Shown piece after piece: positions 37,761 through 47,310 of a stretch of 64,000 nt of DNA; position 1 is the first letter of the stretch; every line of letters begins with the position of its first letter. The DNA lies in the NCBI GenBank assembly GCA_016707585.1, contig JADJHL010000008.1, positions 496,001-560,000 of the forward strand, written 5' to 3'. The stretch is from Ignavibacteriales bacterium (GTDB lineage Bacteria; Bacteroidota; Ignavibacteria; Ignavibacteriales; Ignavibacteriaceae). The notes beneath the pieces are model-generated. The model did no database searches. It was not told the DNA's origin and saw nothing but the letters and a program-made list of their open reading frames with translations. The position numbers and the translations under genes are program-made.

Positions 37761-38599
37761 TGCTTACATTAATTCAGATAGAGCTATATAAAATTTTTAG
37801 AAAATGGAGAACTTATATAGGATTTATTGCAATTGGAGTTTTAGTTCCGATCATTCACACTGCAATGGTATTTGAGGGAAAAGATACTTTAGATTTTATG
37901 ACAAGAAATATTCAGCAATCTTTTGTTTTTGTGGGTAATTTGTTGAATGCTTATTTAGTATCATATCTTATATTAACCAGTCTTGCTGTTCACATTCCAT
38001 TTTTAATAGCTCTTGTTGCCGGTGATTTACTTGCGGGTGAAGCAACTGCCGGTACTTATAGAATGCTAATCACTCGTCCGGTTTCCAGAACACAAATTAT
38101 CACTTCAAAATTTCTTGCAGGAATAATTTATACAAACTTATTAATTCTGTGGCTTGCAGTAATGAGCTTGGTTGTGGGATTATTTATTTTCGGTACTGGT
38201 GAGCTTTTAGTCATAAGCAACCAAACAGTAATAATTTTTGAAAAGAGTGATATACTCTGGCGATTTTTATTCGCTTATGGTTTTGCTTCACTTGGTATGT
38301 CCGTTGTTGCTAGTCTGGCATTTTTATTTTCATCAATGGTAGAAAATTCAATTGGACCAATTGTAAGTACGATGGCTGTGATTATAGTGTTTATAATTAT
38401 CTCGGCCATTAATGTGGATTTTTTTCAAACTATAAAACCATATTTGTTTACTAACTATATACTTTCCTGGCGATTGTTTTTTGATAGTCCTGTAGATTTT
38501 GCAGAATTGACTAAAGCGACACTTGTGTTATTTGGCCACATTGCCGCATTTTTTTCATTGGCTCTATATATATTCAATCGAAAAGATATTCTTACTTAA
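37760..38599 (+). CDS. ABC-2 family transporter permease
   Basis: Inner-membrane protein of 279 residues with about six hydrophobic segments. The N-terminal amphipathic start (QIELYKIFRKWRTYIGF) and the segment LAGEATAGTYRMLITRPVSR between the second and third helices are typical of ABC-2/NatB permeases. It is cotranslated with the ATPase through a TAATG overlap and is followed by a LolA-like gene 12 bases later. Confidence 0.9.
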   Translation: MLTLIQIELYKIFRKWRTYIGFIAIGVLVPIIHTAMVFEGKDTLDFMTRNIQQSFVFVGNLLNAYLVSYLILTSLAVHIPFLIALVAGDLLAGEATAGTYRMLITRPVSRTQIITSKFLAGIIYTNLLILWLAVMSLVVGLFIFGTGELLVISNQTVIIFEKSDILWRFLFAYGFASLGMSVVASLAFLFSSMVENSIGPIVSTMAVIIVFIIISAINVDFFQTIKPYLFTNYILSWRLFFDSPVDFAELTKATLVLFGHIAAFFSLALYIFNRKDILT

Positions 38600-38611
38600 A
38601 ATGAGGATAAT

Positions 38612-39316
38612 ATGAAATTTTTAATTGCTTTAATATTTGTCTTAACTCAATTTGGATTTTCACAATCCAAAGATCCGAATAAAATAATTAATGATGTAGT
38701 AACCGAGTTTAATAGAGTTAAAGACTATGTTGTTGATGTTAATATTAAAATAGATGTTGAATTTTTAAAAGTACCTGAAACAAAAGCTAAAATTTACTTT
38801 AAGCAGCCAGATAAAGTTCATTTGGATGCTGAAGGATTTGCAATGCTTCCCAAAAATGGAATGGAATTTTCTCCTTCCTCTTTAATTAAAAAAGATTATA
38901 CTGCAATTTACGAAAAGGATGTTGTGCTAAATGGAAATAAAACTTCAATTGTAAAAGTTATTCCGCTTGGTGATCAGGGTGATGTAATTTTATCAACATT
39001 ATGGGTTGATCAGGACAAAAAGGTAATTAGAAAACTTGAATCAACCACAAAATTAAATGGTACATTTACAATTGATTTTACTTACGATGATAAGTTTAAA
39101 TATGCTTTACCATCAAAAATAATATTTTCATTTAACTTAGATAAGATGAACATTCCTTCAACAATTAGTGGTGAAACAAATACGGACGATTCAAAGAAGA
39201 AAAAAAATAAGAACACAGATTCTACGACTAAAGGTAAAGTGATTATTAATTACTCAAATTATGTTGTTAATAAAGGAGTTTTAGATTCGGTGTTTGAAGA
39301 GAAAAAAGAAAAATAA
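38612..39316 (+). CDS. LolA-like outer-membrane lipoprotein-sorting family protein
   Basis: Exported protein of 234 residues with a signal peptide (FLIALIFVLTQFGFSQS). The beta-rich body (YVVDVNIKIDVEFLKVPE, KIYFKQPDKVHLDAEGFAML) resembles the LolA/LppX fold that carries lipids or lipoproteins in the periplasm. A lysine/asparagine-rich loop lies near residues 190-210. It follows the ABC pair within 12 bases, so it may be the periplasmic partner of that exporter. Family assignment is by pattern only. Confidence 0.65.
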   Translation: MKFLIALIFVLTQFGFSQSKDPNKIINDVVTEFNRVKDYVVDVNIKIDVEFLKVPETKAKIYFKQPDKVHLDAEGFAMLPKNGMEFSPSSLIKKDYTAIYEKDVVLNGNKTSIVKVIPLGDQGDVILSTLWVDQDKKVIRKLESTTKLNGTFTIDFTYDDKFKYALPSKIIFSFNLDKMNIPSTISGETNTDDSKKKKNKNTDSTTKGKVIINYSNYVVNKGVLDSVFEEKKEK

Positions 39317-39331
39317 TTAAATGATATAATC

Positions 39332-39401
39332 TGCGGCGGTTTGGGTCTTAAGGAAGCAATATTATCTCAAATTATTTGGATATCTGAAAAAAACCGCCGC
39401 A
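39332..39401 (+). terminator. Long-loop GC-rich hairpin after the ABC/LolA-like operon
   Basis: TGCGGCGGTTT pairs perfectly with AAACCGCCGCA (11 bp) around a loop of 48 bases, followed by ATTTTTAAA. The stem is the most GC-rich stretch nearby. It probably terminates the operon, though the long loop is unusual. Confidence 0.6.
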
Positions 39402-39491
39402 ATTTTTAAACGATCTGAATAAAAGTAAGTTGTAAAAAGGGGAATAAAAAGTCAGAATTTAATTGTCGATTAATTAAGTATAAAGAGAGGG

Positions 39492-39950
39492 TTACTTAAT
39501 CACAATTTCAATAGTTTGTTTTTCTACCCCAAAACTAAATTTTGCATCATCCCAACTTGGTGGTCCAAACATTCCACGAGCATCATTAGAAAAACCATAA
39601 TCCTCAATTGGAATTCCGAGCAAGTTAGTGTTTAAATCATCATTATTATCTTCATCATGAAAAGCTTTTACAGCATATTCTCCAAACGGAAGTTCATCAA
39701 ACTCAATTACAGCTTTTTTATTCTCTATTAAAATATCTTTACCAATAAAAGGTGATTTGTGGTCATCATAATTTTTAGATGAATTACAAAGAGCAACTTT
39801 CACTTCGCCAATATTTGATTTTAATCCAATAAACTTTACAATCAATTTGCCTTTAGTTTTATCACCAGCAAAATGATTTGGAAAAATAATCATTGAAAAT
39901 AAAAGTATATAAAAAATCTTTTTGATGAACTTCACTTTAAAAAAAATCAC
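39492..39950 (-). CDS. DUF2141 domain protein, exported
   Basis: Protein of 152 residues with an N-terminal hydrophobic export segment (about residues 8-28). The body has the DUF2141 pattern: VKVALCNSSKNY, then FDELPFGEYAVKAFHDEDNN, DLNTNLLGIPIEDYGFSNDA, and the ending W-D-D-A-KFSF. The function is unknown; the calcium-like D-x-N-x-D stretch may bind metal. It lies eight bases after fabF on the same strand, so the two are probably cotranscribed. Confidence 0.85.
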   Translation of the reverse strand: MIFFKVKFIKKIFYILLFSMIIFPNHFAGDKTKGKLIVKFIGLKSNIGEVKVALCNSSKNYDDHKSPFIGKDILIENKKAVIEFDELPFGEYAVKAFHDEDNNDDLNTNLLGIPIEDYGFSNDARGMFGPPSWDDAKFSFGVEKQTIEIVIK

Positions 39951-39958
39951 AAAAAATA

Positions 39959-41218
39959 TTATGCTTCGTATTTCTTAAATATCACTGAAGTATTGTGTCC
40001 GCCAAATCCAAAAGCATTGCTTAAAGCATAATTAACTTTTCTATCCTGCGGTTTATTAAATGTATAATTTAAATCGCAATCAGGATCTTGATGTTCAAAA
40101 TTAATAGTTGGTGGAATTTTATCATTTATAACCGCAAGTATTGATGCAATTGCCTCAACAGCACCGGCAGCACCAAGTAAATGTCCTGTCATACTTTTTG
40201 TTGATGATACATTTAATTTATATGCGTGATCGCCAAAAACATTTTTGATTGCTTTTGTTTCACCAATATCACCAAGCGGAGTAGCAGTTCCATGCATATT
40301 TACATAATCAATTTCTTCTGGTTTTATGCCAGCCTGGCTAATTGCCATTTTCATAGATAAAATTGCACCTTTTCCTTCTGGGTGAGGAGCTGTAATATGA
40401 TGAGCATCGGCAGATAAACCTGCGCCAATTATTTCACAATAAATTTTTGCATTTCTTTTTATTGCATGTTCAAGTTCTTCAAGAATCAAAGCGCCGCCGC
40501 CTTCACCCATAACAAATCCATCACGTGTTTTATCAAACGGGCGGCTTGCGGTTTCTGGTGATTCATTTCTTGTAGATAATGCACGGCTTGAATTAAATCC
40601 ACCAATTCCTAACTCGCTGATTGAAGCTTCACTTCCGCCAGCAACCATTACATCAGCCATACCATATTTAATAAGAAGAAAACTATCAATCATATTATTA
40701 TTGCCAGTAGCACAAGCAGAAACTGTACAATAGTTTGGTCCACGAAAACCATATTTCATGGATATATGTCCGGCAGCGATATCAGGAATTAACATAGGGA
40801 TAAAAAATGGTGAGATTCTATCCGGGCCTTGTTCACGGTTTGTAACTGCTTGATCATAAAAAGTTTGTATTCCACCAATACCACTTCCAAAAATAACTCC
40901 AATTTTATTTTTTTCTTCTTCAGAAAGAGTTTCCGGTTTTAAATTAGAATCTTCAATCGCTTGTTGTGAAGACACAAGTGCATACTGTGCAAATGGGTCC
41001 AATCTTCGTGCAGATTTTTTATCAATAAAATTTAGTACATCAAATCCTTTAAGTTCACAGGCAAATTTTGTTTCTACTTTTGATGTATCAAATTGTTTAA
41101 TCATAGCTGCACCGCTTTTGGATTCCATCATTCCATTCCAAAACTCATTTACAGTCAGTCCTATAGGAGTTAAAGCTCCCATTCCTGTTACAACTACTCT
41201 TCTGTTTGTGTTCGACAT
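39959..41218 (-). CDS. fabF: 3-oxoacyl-ACP synthase II
   Basis: Condensing enzyme that extends fatty acids from malonyl-ACP; 419 residues. The Cys-His-His triad is visible: VSACATGNN (near residue 168), HGTATPLGD, and GHLLGAAGAVE. The C-terminal ALSNAFGFGGHNTSVIFKK is typical. It stands away from other fab genes and is followed by the DUF2141 gene. Confidence 0.96.
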   Translation of the reverse strand: MSNTNRRVVVTGMGALTPIGLTVNEFWNGMMESKSGAAMIKQFDTSKVETKFACELKGFDVLNFIDKKSARRLDPFAQYALVSSQQAIEDSNLKPETLSEEEKNKIGVIFGSGIGGIQTFYDQAVTNREQGPDRISPFFIPMLIPDIAAGHISMKYGFRGPNYCTVSACATGNNNMIDSFLLIKYGMADVMVAGGSEASISELGIGGFNSSRALSTRNESPETASRPFDKTRDGFVMGEGGGALILEELEHAIKRNAKIYCEIIGAGLSADAHHITAPHPEGKGAILSMKMAISQAGIKPEEIDYVNMHGTATPLGDIGETKAIKNVFGDHAYKLNVSSTKSMTGHLLGAAGAVEAIASILAVINDKIPPTINFEHQDPDCDLNYTFNKPQDRKVNYALSNAFGFGGHNTSVIFKKYEA

Positions 41219-41346
41219 TTAGATCCTCAATTAATTTTTAAACTTTTACTTGGATGATCAATTTTGAAGCGTAAAAATAGTGATTTTTTGTGAAAAGCTA
41301 TAAAAAAGTTGCGATGCAAAATTGATTGAAATATCAACAAATATGG

Positions 41347-41811
41347 CTAAAACTTATCAGATGTTAATCTAAAAATTGTCCAATCATTTAAAGGTTCAGC
41401 ACCGAGTCTTTTGTAAAAATCTATTGCAGATTCATTCCAATCCAAAACGGACCATTCAACTCTTCCATAATTTCGTTCTTTTGCAATTGAGATGATTTTA
41501 ATAAGTAAAGCTTTTCCAATTCCTTTAGAGCGGAATTCAGGTTTTACATAAAGATCTTCAAGATAAATTCCTGGTTTACCAAGAAAAGTTGAAAAATTTT
41601 TAAAGAATAATGCTTGACCAACAATTTTGTTTTCAAACTCAGCGATAAGTATTTCAACAAAATTGTCTTTGCCAAAAAGTGTTTGCTTTAATTCTTCTTC
41701 AGTTGTAGAAATTTGGTCTAATAATTTTTCAAACTCAGCTAATTCTTTAATCAAAGAGAAAATTTCTGATATATCATCAGCATTTGCAAATCGGATAATT
41801 AAATTTTCCAT
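41347..41811 (-). CDS. GNAT-family N-acetyltransferase
   Basis: Cytosolic acetyltransferase of 154 residues. The acetyl-CoA-binding motif A is LEDLYVKPEFRSKGIGKALL (R/Q-x-x-G-x-G/A as RSKGIGKA), followed by VEWSVLDWNESAIDFYKRLG. It resembles diamine/thialysine acetyltransferases of the SAT family, but the substrate is not certain. It lies five bases after the DUF3298 gene. Confidence 0.9.
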   Translation of the reverse strand: MENLIIRFANADDISEIFSLIKELAEFEKLLDQISTTEEELKQTLFGKDNFVEILIAEFENKIVGQALFFKNFSTFLGKPGIYLEDLYVKPEFRSKGIGKALLIKIISIAKERNYGRVEWSVLDWNESAIDFYKRLGAEPLNDWTIFRLTSDKF

Positions 41812-41816
41812 AAATA

Positions 41817-42551
41817 TTATTCTGTAGAAAATGGTAAATCTTGTTTTAAAATATCATTTATTTTTTCAAATTGAATTTCTGCGGTTATTTCACCCATTGC
41901 AAATGGTCCAATCTCATAAGGATCAAACTGTAAAACAAGTGCACCTGGAATTATATAAAAATCCTGATCATAAGTGAGAACAATTTCATTCTCAAATAAT
42001 CCAGCTTCCATTAAAGAATTTGCTTCATACTTTTCAAGTATAGATTCTTCACATTCAAATGTAAGTAAATCCAGAGCAGATTCTTCAACGATATCTTTTA
42101 GTGTGATAAACGCACCATCTTCTAATCTAATATTATATCCAAAAGCAACATAGTTACCGTGTGCGCCGCCTGTGTATTGATAGTGATCTAAAACTATACT
42201 TATAAAATCTCTGGAATTATATACAACTTGAAAACCAGTTTCAAAAGAATACTGAAATTTGAATGATGTATCTTCAATTTCCGTAGTGTCAGAAATAATT
42301 TCATCATACCATTCAATTGATTGTTTGAACTCTTGTTCCAAAAACAAATTTATTTTTGTTATAACTGAATCGTTTTCAGAATTTACAATTTGCGGATAAT
42401 CTATATTTATCCAGGCAGTGCTATCTATCGTACTTTTGGAAAAATTGATTGATTCTACTTGCAGAGTATCAGTAACAACTTGAACTGTTGAATACGGCAA
42501 AATGAAATCAACAAATAAAAGTGAATAAATAACTATCAACAACTTATGCAT
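41817..42551 (-). CDS. DUF3298/RsiV-like domain protein, exported
   Basis: Protein of 244 residues with an N-terminal hydrophobic segment, probably exported. The N-terminal part matches the DUF4163 type and the C-terminal part DUF3298, with the hallmark DHYQYTGGAHGNYVAFGYN and the ending ALVLQFDPYEIGPFAMGEIT. Related domains occur in RsiV and in PdaC deacetylases, but no catalytic site is visible here. It lies between the GNAT and PAP2 genes on the same strand. Confidence 0.8.
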   Translation of the reverse strand: MHKLLIVIYSLLFVDFILPYSTVQVVTDTLQVESINFSKSTIDSTAWINIDYPQIVNSENDSVITKINLFLEQEFKQSIEWYDEIISDTTEIEDTSFKFQYSFETGFQVVYNSRDFISIVLDHYQYTGGAHGNYVAFGYNIRLEDGAFITLKDIVEESALDLLTFECEESILEKYEANSLMEAGLFENEIVLTYDQDFYIIPGALVLQFDPYEIGPFAMGEITAEIQFEKINDILKQDLPFSTE

Positions 42552-42584
42552 TCAATTAACCTTTCAACAACATTTAATTTAAGA

Positions 42585-43151
42585 TTAAGTACCAATCTTT
42601 TTTCTTTGATTTAAATATTTTTCTAAATATAAAACTCCTGCCGCGAAAAGATACCCAAACGCTAAACCAATTATTGCACCACCCAAAATATCTGAAGGAT
42701 AATGAAGTCCTAAATAAACTCTTGAGATGGAAATTAAAGTTGCAGTAACAAACAACATCCACTTTAAGTTTGGAAATAATCTGTAAAAAAACATTGCAGC
42801 AGCAAAATTATTTAAAGCATGATTTGATGGAAAAGAAAATGTGCCGTTACATCCAAGCGGAATTATAACATCAGAAAGACTGTTACAAGGTCTAAGTCTT
42901 TCAAAAAATTCTTTTAATAACTTATACCCAGTTTGATCTGTAGCGGCAATAAGGAGGATTACACCCAAAACAGCCAATTTACCTCTGGTTCCACCCTTGA
43001 CAAAACTGACGCCTAATAAAATTACATAAGCGATATACCAGTTATTTACGTTAGTTATTAGCGAAAAGAACTTATCTAAAAATGGCGCAGAAATTGTATG
43101 ATTAAAGAAATAAAATATTGTAAGGTCAACTGAGTATAAAAAATCTGCCAT
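42585..43151 (-). CDS. PAP2-family membrane phosphatase
   Basis: Integral membrane phosphatase of 188 residues with about five to six helices. The three active-site motifs are KEFFERLRP, PSNHAL and SRVYLGLHYPSD. Such enzymes remove phosphate from undecaprenyl diphosphate or phosphatidic acid; which one applies here cannot be read from sequence. It is transcribed away from the hybrid kinase gene. Confidence 0.93.
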   Translation of the reverse strand: MADFLYSVDLTIFYFFNHTISAPFLDKFFSLITNVNNWYIAYVILLGVSFVKGGTRGKLAVLGVILLIAATDQTGYKLLKEFFERLRPCNSLSDVIIPLGCNGTFSFPSNHALNNFAAAMFFYRLFPNLKWMLFVTATLISISRVYLGLHYPSDILGGAIIGLAFGYLFAAGVLYLEKYLNQRKKIGT

Positions 43152-43248
43152 GTAGATTGTCTTTTTTATTAGTTATGTTAAAATAAAAATCTAAAGTCAA
43201 TTTATCATAAAAAATATGTAGATTTATTATACACATTATGAGTAAAAA

Positions 43249-45876
43249 ATGAATAACAACAAAACAATTGTTGATTTCATATTTAATCCCAGTTTACCTT
43301 TTATAAAATCAAGGTATGAACGTATCAGACAAGAAACCGGAAAATATTTAGTTACACCTCTTAAGGTTATTGCCTTAATGGTTGCAATTTCGGGAATTTT
43401 TGCAATGATCTTTGAGGTCAGACATCACGCAGAATATTCTTTTGAAATTTATTTAGTTAGACTTTTAGCAACTTTGATAGCGTTTATAGTATTAGTCTTT
43501 TTAAATTCAAAAAATGCTACAAAATATTCCATTCCCTTAGTTCACATATTATTACTCTCAATTATTGGTTCTTCTGCAATAATGATTTTGTTAATACCAA
43601 ATTCACTTATTGTTAATAGCCAGATTGTTGGATTAATGATTTTTACTTCGGCAATGTTTCTTAATTGGGAAATAAAAAATCAAATTCTTGTAGCCATTTA
43701 CTACAACATAGTATTTGCAGTAGCAATTTTATTTAATGATCAGAAAATATATTTCTTACCAAATATGTTTGAATCATTAATATTTGTTTTGTTTTTAAGT
43801 TTACTTTCTGTGGTTGGCAGTGCAATAAATTTTAGAATGAGATTACAAGTTGCTGAAAATGCTTTGCGAGTTGAACAATCTGAGAAAAAGTTTAGGGCAA
43901 TATTTAATAACTCTACTGATGGAATTTATCAATCTACAATTCAAGGTGATTTTTTAACAGCTAATAAATCAATGATTAAATTGTTGGGACTTGAATCCAT
44001 AGAAGATATAATTATCACTCGAGTGCCTGAGTTTTATAAAAATCCTGCTGATAGAGATAAGCTATTATTAGAATTAAGAAAAAATGGTTCGGTTGAAGAT
44101 TATCTAATTACACTTGTTAATAAAAACAAAAAAGAAATTGTCGCAAAGCTAAATGCGCGTGTTGTTAAAGATGATTTTAGTGATGAAAGTTATATTGAAG
44201 GAACAATGCGAGAAGTAACCTCGGAGATTTTTGAACAGGAACAAAGAAAAAAAGCCGAGTTAGAACTTAAAGCTGAAAAAGAAAAATCTGATGTTCTTGC
44301 AAAAGAAGCAATGAAGTTAAGTACTGCAAAAAGCAGATTTCTTGCAAATCTTAGTCACGAAATACGAACGCCGATGAACGGGATTATTGGATTTTTAAAT
44401 TTGATTGAAAATGAATCTTACCAAAACCAGGATGAGTTAAAACAGTTTATTAAAAGTTCAAAACTTTCTGCTGAATCACTATTAGAAACAATTAATGCTG
44501 TTCTTGATTTATCAAAAATTGAAGCGGGCAAAGTTGAACTTGAAAAACTAAATTTTAATCTTAAAAAAGTTATTAATCAGGCAATTTCTATAATAAGTCC
44601 AAAAGCAAAAGAAAAATTATTAAGTATAATTCATCATTTGCCGGAAGATTCAAACCTTAATTTTATTGGTGATCCAACAAGAATAAGACAAATATTTTTA
44701 AACTTACTTAGCAACGCAGTAAAATTTACACAGCAAGGTGAAATTAAAATTGTTGTTAAGTTTGAAGATCTTGGAAAAGATAAAGTAAAAATAATTACAA
44801 CAATTATAGATTCAGGAATTGGAATACCTGCAAACAAAATTAATGAACTATTTAAACCATTTTCGCAGGTAACAGGAATTGAAGGAAGCAGTTTGGGCGG
44901 CACAGGTTTGGGTCTGGTAATCTGTAAAGAATTTACAAACCTTATGGAAGGTGATATTTCTGTAAAGAGCGAAGAAGGTGAAGGAAGTAAGTTTGAATTT
45001 AGTATCGTTGTGCAAAAACAAATTGCTGAAATTGACGAAGTTGTTATAAATAAAATTAAAGTTGATGAAACCGATATTGATGAAACTCAGTTTACAGATG
45101 AAGATATAAAACGGTATGTAAACAAACGTAAAGGGTTTAAACTTCTTTTAGCTGAAGATAATTTGATAAATCAAAAAGTTGCGATAAGAACCTTAAACTC
45201 TGCCGGTTATGATGTTGATGCTGTCATGAATGGTGAGCAAGCAGTAAGAACTTATACGCAGCATCATTATGATTTGGTTTTAATGGATGTGCAAATGCCG
45301 GAAGTTGATGGCTTTGCCGCAACCAAAATGATTAGAGCTTTACCTGAACCAAAAAATAAAGTCCCGATTATTGCTATTACAGCGCACGCACTTATTGGTG
45401 ATAGAGAAAAATGTATTGAATCAGGTATGGATGAGTATGTTCCAAAACCAATGGTTGCTCGACATATAATTCAATTGATTGATCATTTTTTAAAGATAGA
45501 TTATTCTGATGGAAGTAAAGCAAATGACAATGGAAACGGGTTACGATATTTTGATTTTGAAAGACTAAAGCAAATTAGTCTTGGTGATCCTGTTTTTGAA
45601 AAAGATTTGTTAACTGATTATATGATCGATGCTGAACATAAATTACAGATGCTTAAGGATTTATTTACCGCTAATGATCTACATAAAATTGTAGATACCG
45701 CACACACACTTAAGGGCTCTAGTTATTCTGTTGGAGCAAAAATAGTTGGTGATGAAGCACTTGGAATTGAAGTCTCCGCAAAAAATAATGATCTTGGAAA
45801 TATTGAGATAAGAATTAGCAAACTTTCTAAAGCTGTTACCGAAACAAAAGAAATTTTAAAAGATAAATTATTGTAA
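43249..45876 (+). CDS. Hybrid sensor histidine kinase (6 TM-PAS-HK-REC-HPt)
   Basis: Protein of 875 residues. Residues 30-200 hold about six membrane helices, followed by a coiled coil and a PAS domain (about 215-335). The kinase core has LSHEIRTPMNG with phospho-acceptor H370, an N box RQIFLNLLSNAVKFT, and G boxes DSGIGIP and GTGLGLVI. A receiver domain follows with D680 in LMDVQMPE, then a C-terminal HPt domain with H819 in DTAHTLKGSS. It is therefore a complete four-step phosphorelay on one chain. No response regulator lies next to it. Confidence 0.95.
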   Translation: MNNNKTIVDFIFNPSLPFIKSRYERIRQETGKYLVTPLKVIALMVAISGIFAMIFEVRHHAEYSFEIYLVRLLATLIAFIVLVFLNSKNATKYSIPLVHILLLSIIGSSAIMILLIPNSLIVNSQIVGLMIFTSAMFLNWEIKNQILVAIYYNIVFAVAILFNDQKIYFLPNMFESLIFVLFLSLLSVVGSAINFRMRLQVAENALRVEQSEKKFRAIFNNSTDGIYQSTIQGDFLTANKSMIKLLGLESIEDIIITRVPEFYKNPADRDKLLLELRKNGSVEDYLITLVNKNKKEIVAKLNARVVKDDFSDESYIEGTMREVTSEIFEQEQRKKAELELKAEKEKSDVLAKEAMKLSTAKSRFLANLSHEIRTPMNGIIGFLNLIENESYQNQDELKQFIKSSKLSAESLLETINAVLDLSKIEAGKVELEKLNFNLKKVINQAISIISPKAKEKLLSIIHHLPEDSNLNFIGDPTRIRQIFLNLLSNAVKFTQQGEIKIVVKFEDLGKDKVKIITTIIDSGIGIPANKINELFKPFSQVTGIEGSSLGGTGLGLVICKEFTNLMEGDISVKSEEGEGSKFEFSIVVQKQIAEIDEVVINKIKVDETDIDETQFTDEDIKRYVNKRKGFKLLLAEDNLINQKVAIRTLNSAGYDVDAVMNGEQAVRTYTQHHYDLVLMDVQMPEVDGFAATKMIRALPEPKNKVPIIAITAHALIGDREKCIESGMDEYVPKPMVARHIIQLIDHFLKIDYSDGSKANDNGNGLRYFDFERLKQISLGDPVFEKDLLTDYMIDAEHKLQMLKDLFTANDLHKIVDTAHTLKGSSYSVGAKIVGDEALGIEVSAKNNDLGNIEIRISKLSKAVTETKEILKDKLL

Positions 45877-45881
45877 ATGTT

Positions 45882-45913
45882 AAAGATGACATCTTTTTTA
45901 AGATGTCATCTTT
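45882..45913. terminator. Bidirectional terminator between kinase and rocD
   Basis: AAAGATGACATCTT pairs perfectly with AAGATGTCATCTTT (14 bp) around TTTT. It lies between two convergent genes and fits a shared terminator. Confidence 0.85.
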
Positions 45914-45925
45914 CAGAATCAATTA

Positions 45926-47146
45926 CTAATTAAAATCCTTTAAAACTTTTCTGATAATACTAACTGCCAAATCAATTTCATCTTTTGTAATAACAAGTGG
46001 CGGTGCAAATCTAATTATATCACCGTGAGTTGGTTTAGCTAACATTCCGTTTTCTTTTAATGCAACGCAAACATCCCAAGCAGTTTTTCCGCTCTTAGCA
46101 GGTTTGATTACAATTGCATTTAATAATCCTTTACCGCGCACTAAAGTAAGATGTTCAAACTCATTTACCATTTTCTGAACTTCTGATCTGAAATAAGTGC
46201 CCATTGCAAAAGCATTTTCTGCCAGCTTTTCTTCGATCAAAACCTCTAATGATGCGATTGCAACTTTACATGCTAATGGATTGCCGCCAAATGTTGAACC
46301 GTGTTGACCGGGTTTTATTGCAAGCATAACTTCATCATTTGCTAAAGCTGCGGATACAGGCATAACTCCGCCTGATAACGCTTTACCAAGAATTAAAATA
46401 TCCGGTTTAACTGCTTCATAATCTGAAGCGAGCATTTTACCAGTTCTTGCTAATCCTGTTTGTACTTCATCGCAAATAAGAAGAACATTTTTAGCTTTAC
46501 AAAGTTCTTGTGCTTTCTTTAAGTATCCTTCATCAGGAACAAAAACTCCGGCCTCACCTTGTATCGGTTCAACTAAAAATGCTGCAACGTTTGGATCTTC
46601 TAAAGCTTTTTCTAATGCTGCAATATTGTTGTAAGGTATTTTTTCAAATCCCGGAACAAAAGGACCAAATCCATCAAAACAATCAGGATCGGTGGAAGCA
46701 GAAACAGCCATCATTGTTCTGCCGTGAAAGTTTTCATTAGCTACAATAATTTTTGCTTCGTACTTTTTAATTCCTTTAACATCATAAGCCCATTTGCGTG
46801 CAAGCTTAACTGCGGTTTCATCACCTTCAACGCCGGTGTTCATTGGAAGAACTTTATCATATCCAAAAAGTTCTGTTACAAATTTTTCATATTCGCCAAG
46901 AACATTATTGTAAAATGCGCGCGATGTTAATGTTAATGTTTGTGCCTGCTCAATAAGCGTGTTTATAATTTTGGGATGACAATGTCCCTGGTTAACTGCG
47001 GAGTAAGCAGAAAGAAAGTCAAGATATTTTTTACCCTCAACATCCCAAACCCAAACACCTTTGCCTTTTGCAATTACAACTTCAAGCGGATGATAATTAT
47101 GTGCACCGTATTTGTGCTCTAAATCCATATAATATTTTGAGTTCAT
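45926..47146 (-). CDS. rocD: Ornithine aminotransferase
   Basis: PLP enzyme that transfers the delta-amino group of ornithine to 2-oxoglutarate; 406 residues. It has YSAVNQGHCHPKI near the N-terminus, the LICDEVQTGLARTGKMLASD cofactor-binding aspartate, the PLP lysine in LILGKALSGG, and the GSTFGGNPLACKVAIASLEV segment. The pattern fits RocD better than acetylornithine or GABA aminotransferase. Transcription is leftward, with no other arginine-pathway gene nearby. Confidence 0.92.
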   Translation of the reverse strand: MNSKYYMDLEHKYGAHNYHPLEVVIAKGKGVWVWDVEGKKYLDFLSAYSAVNQGHCHPKIINTLIEQAQTLTLTSRAFYNNVLGEYEKFVTELFGYDKVLPMNTGVEGDETAVKLARKWAYDVKGIKKYEAKIIVANENFHGRTMMAVSASTDPDCFDGFGPFVPGFEKIPYNNIAALEKALEDPNVAAFLVEPIQGEAGVFVPDEGYLKKAQELCKAKNVLLICDEVQTGLARTGKMLASDYEAVKPDILILGKALSGGVMPVSAALANDEVMLAIKPGQHGSTFGGNPLACKVAIASLEVLIEEKLAENAFAMGTYFRSEVQKMVNEFEHLTLVRGKGLLNAIVIKPAKSGKTAWDVCVALKENGMLAKPTHGDIIRFAPPLVITKDEIDLAVSIIRKVLKDFN

Positions 47147-47310
47147 AAGCCTTCCAATTTATTCAAATGATTAAAATTTTGTGCAGAAAAATTAGCCGTT
47201 AAAGGCTGAATTACCAAACAAGTTTTCTCTACATTTTAATTGACTTTAACAGTATTATTTCGTTCGTTTGAAGTGAAATTATTTTATAGTTTTTTATGAA
47301 AGGGGTTCTT

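Noticed and set aside
46510..47122. Plus-strand frames across rocD
   Set aside because: They are antisense shadows of a well-conserved aminotransferase gene.
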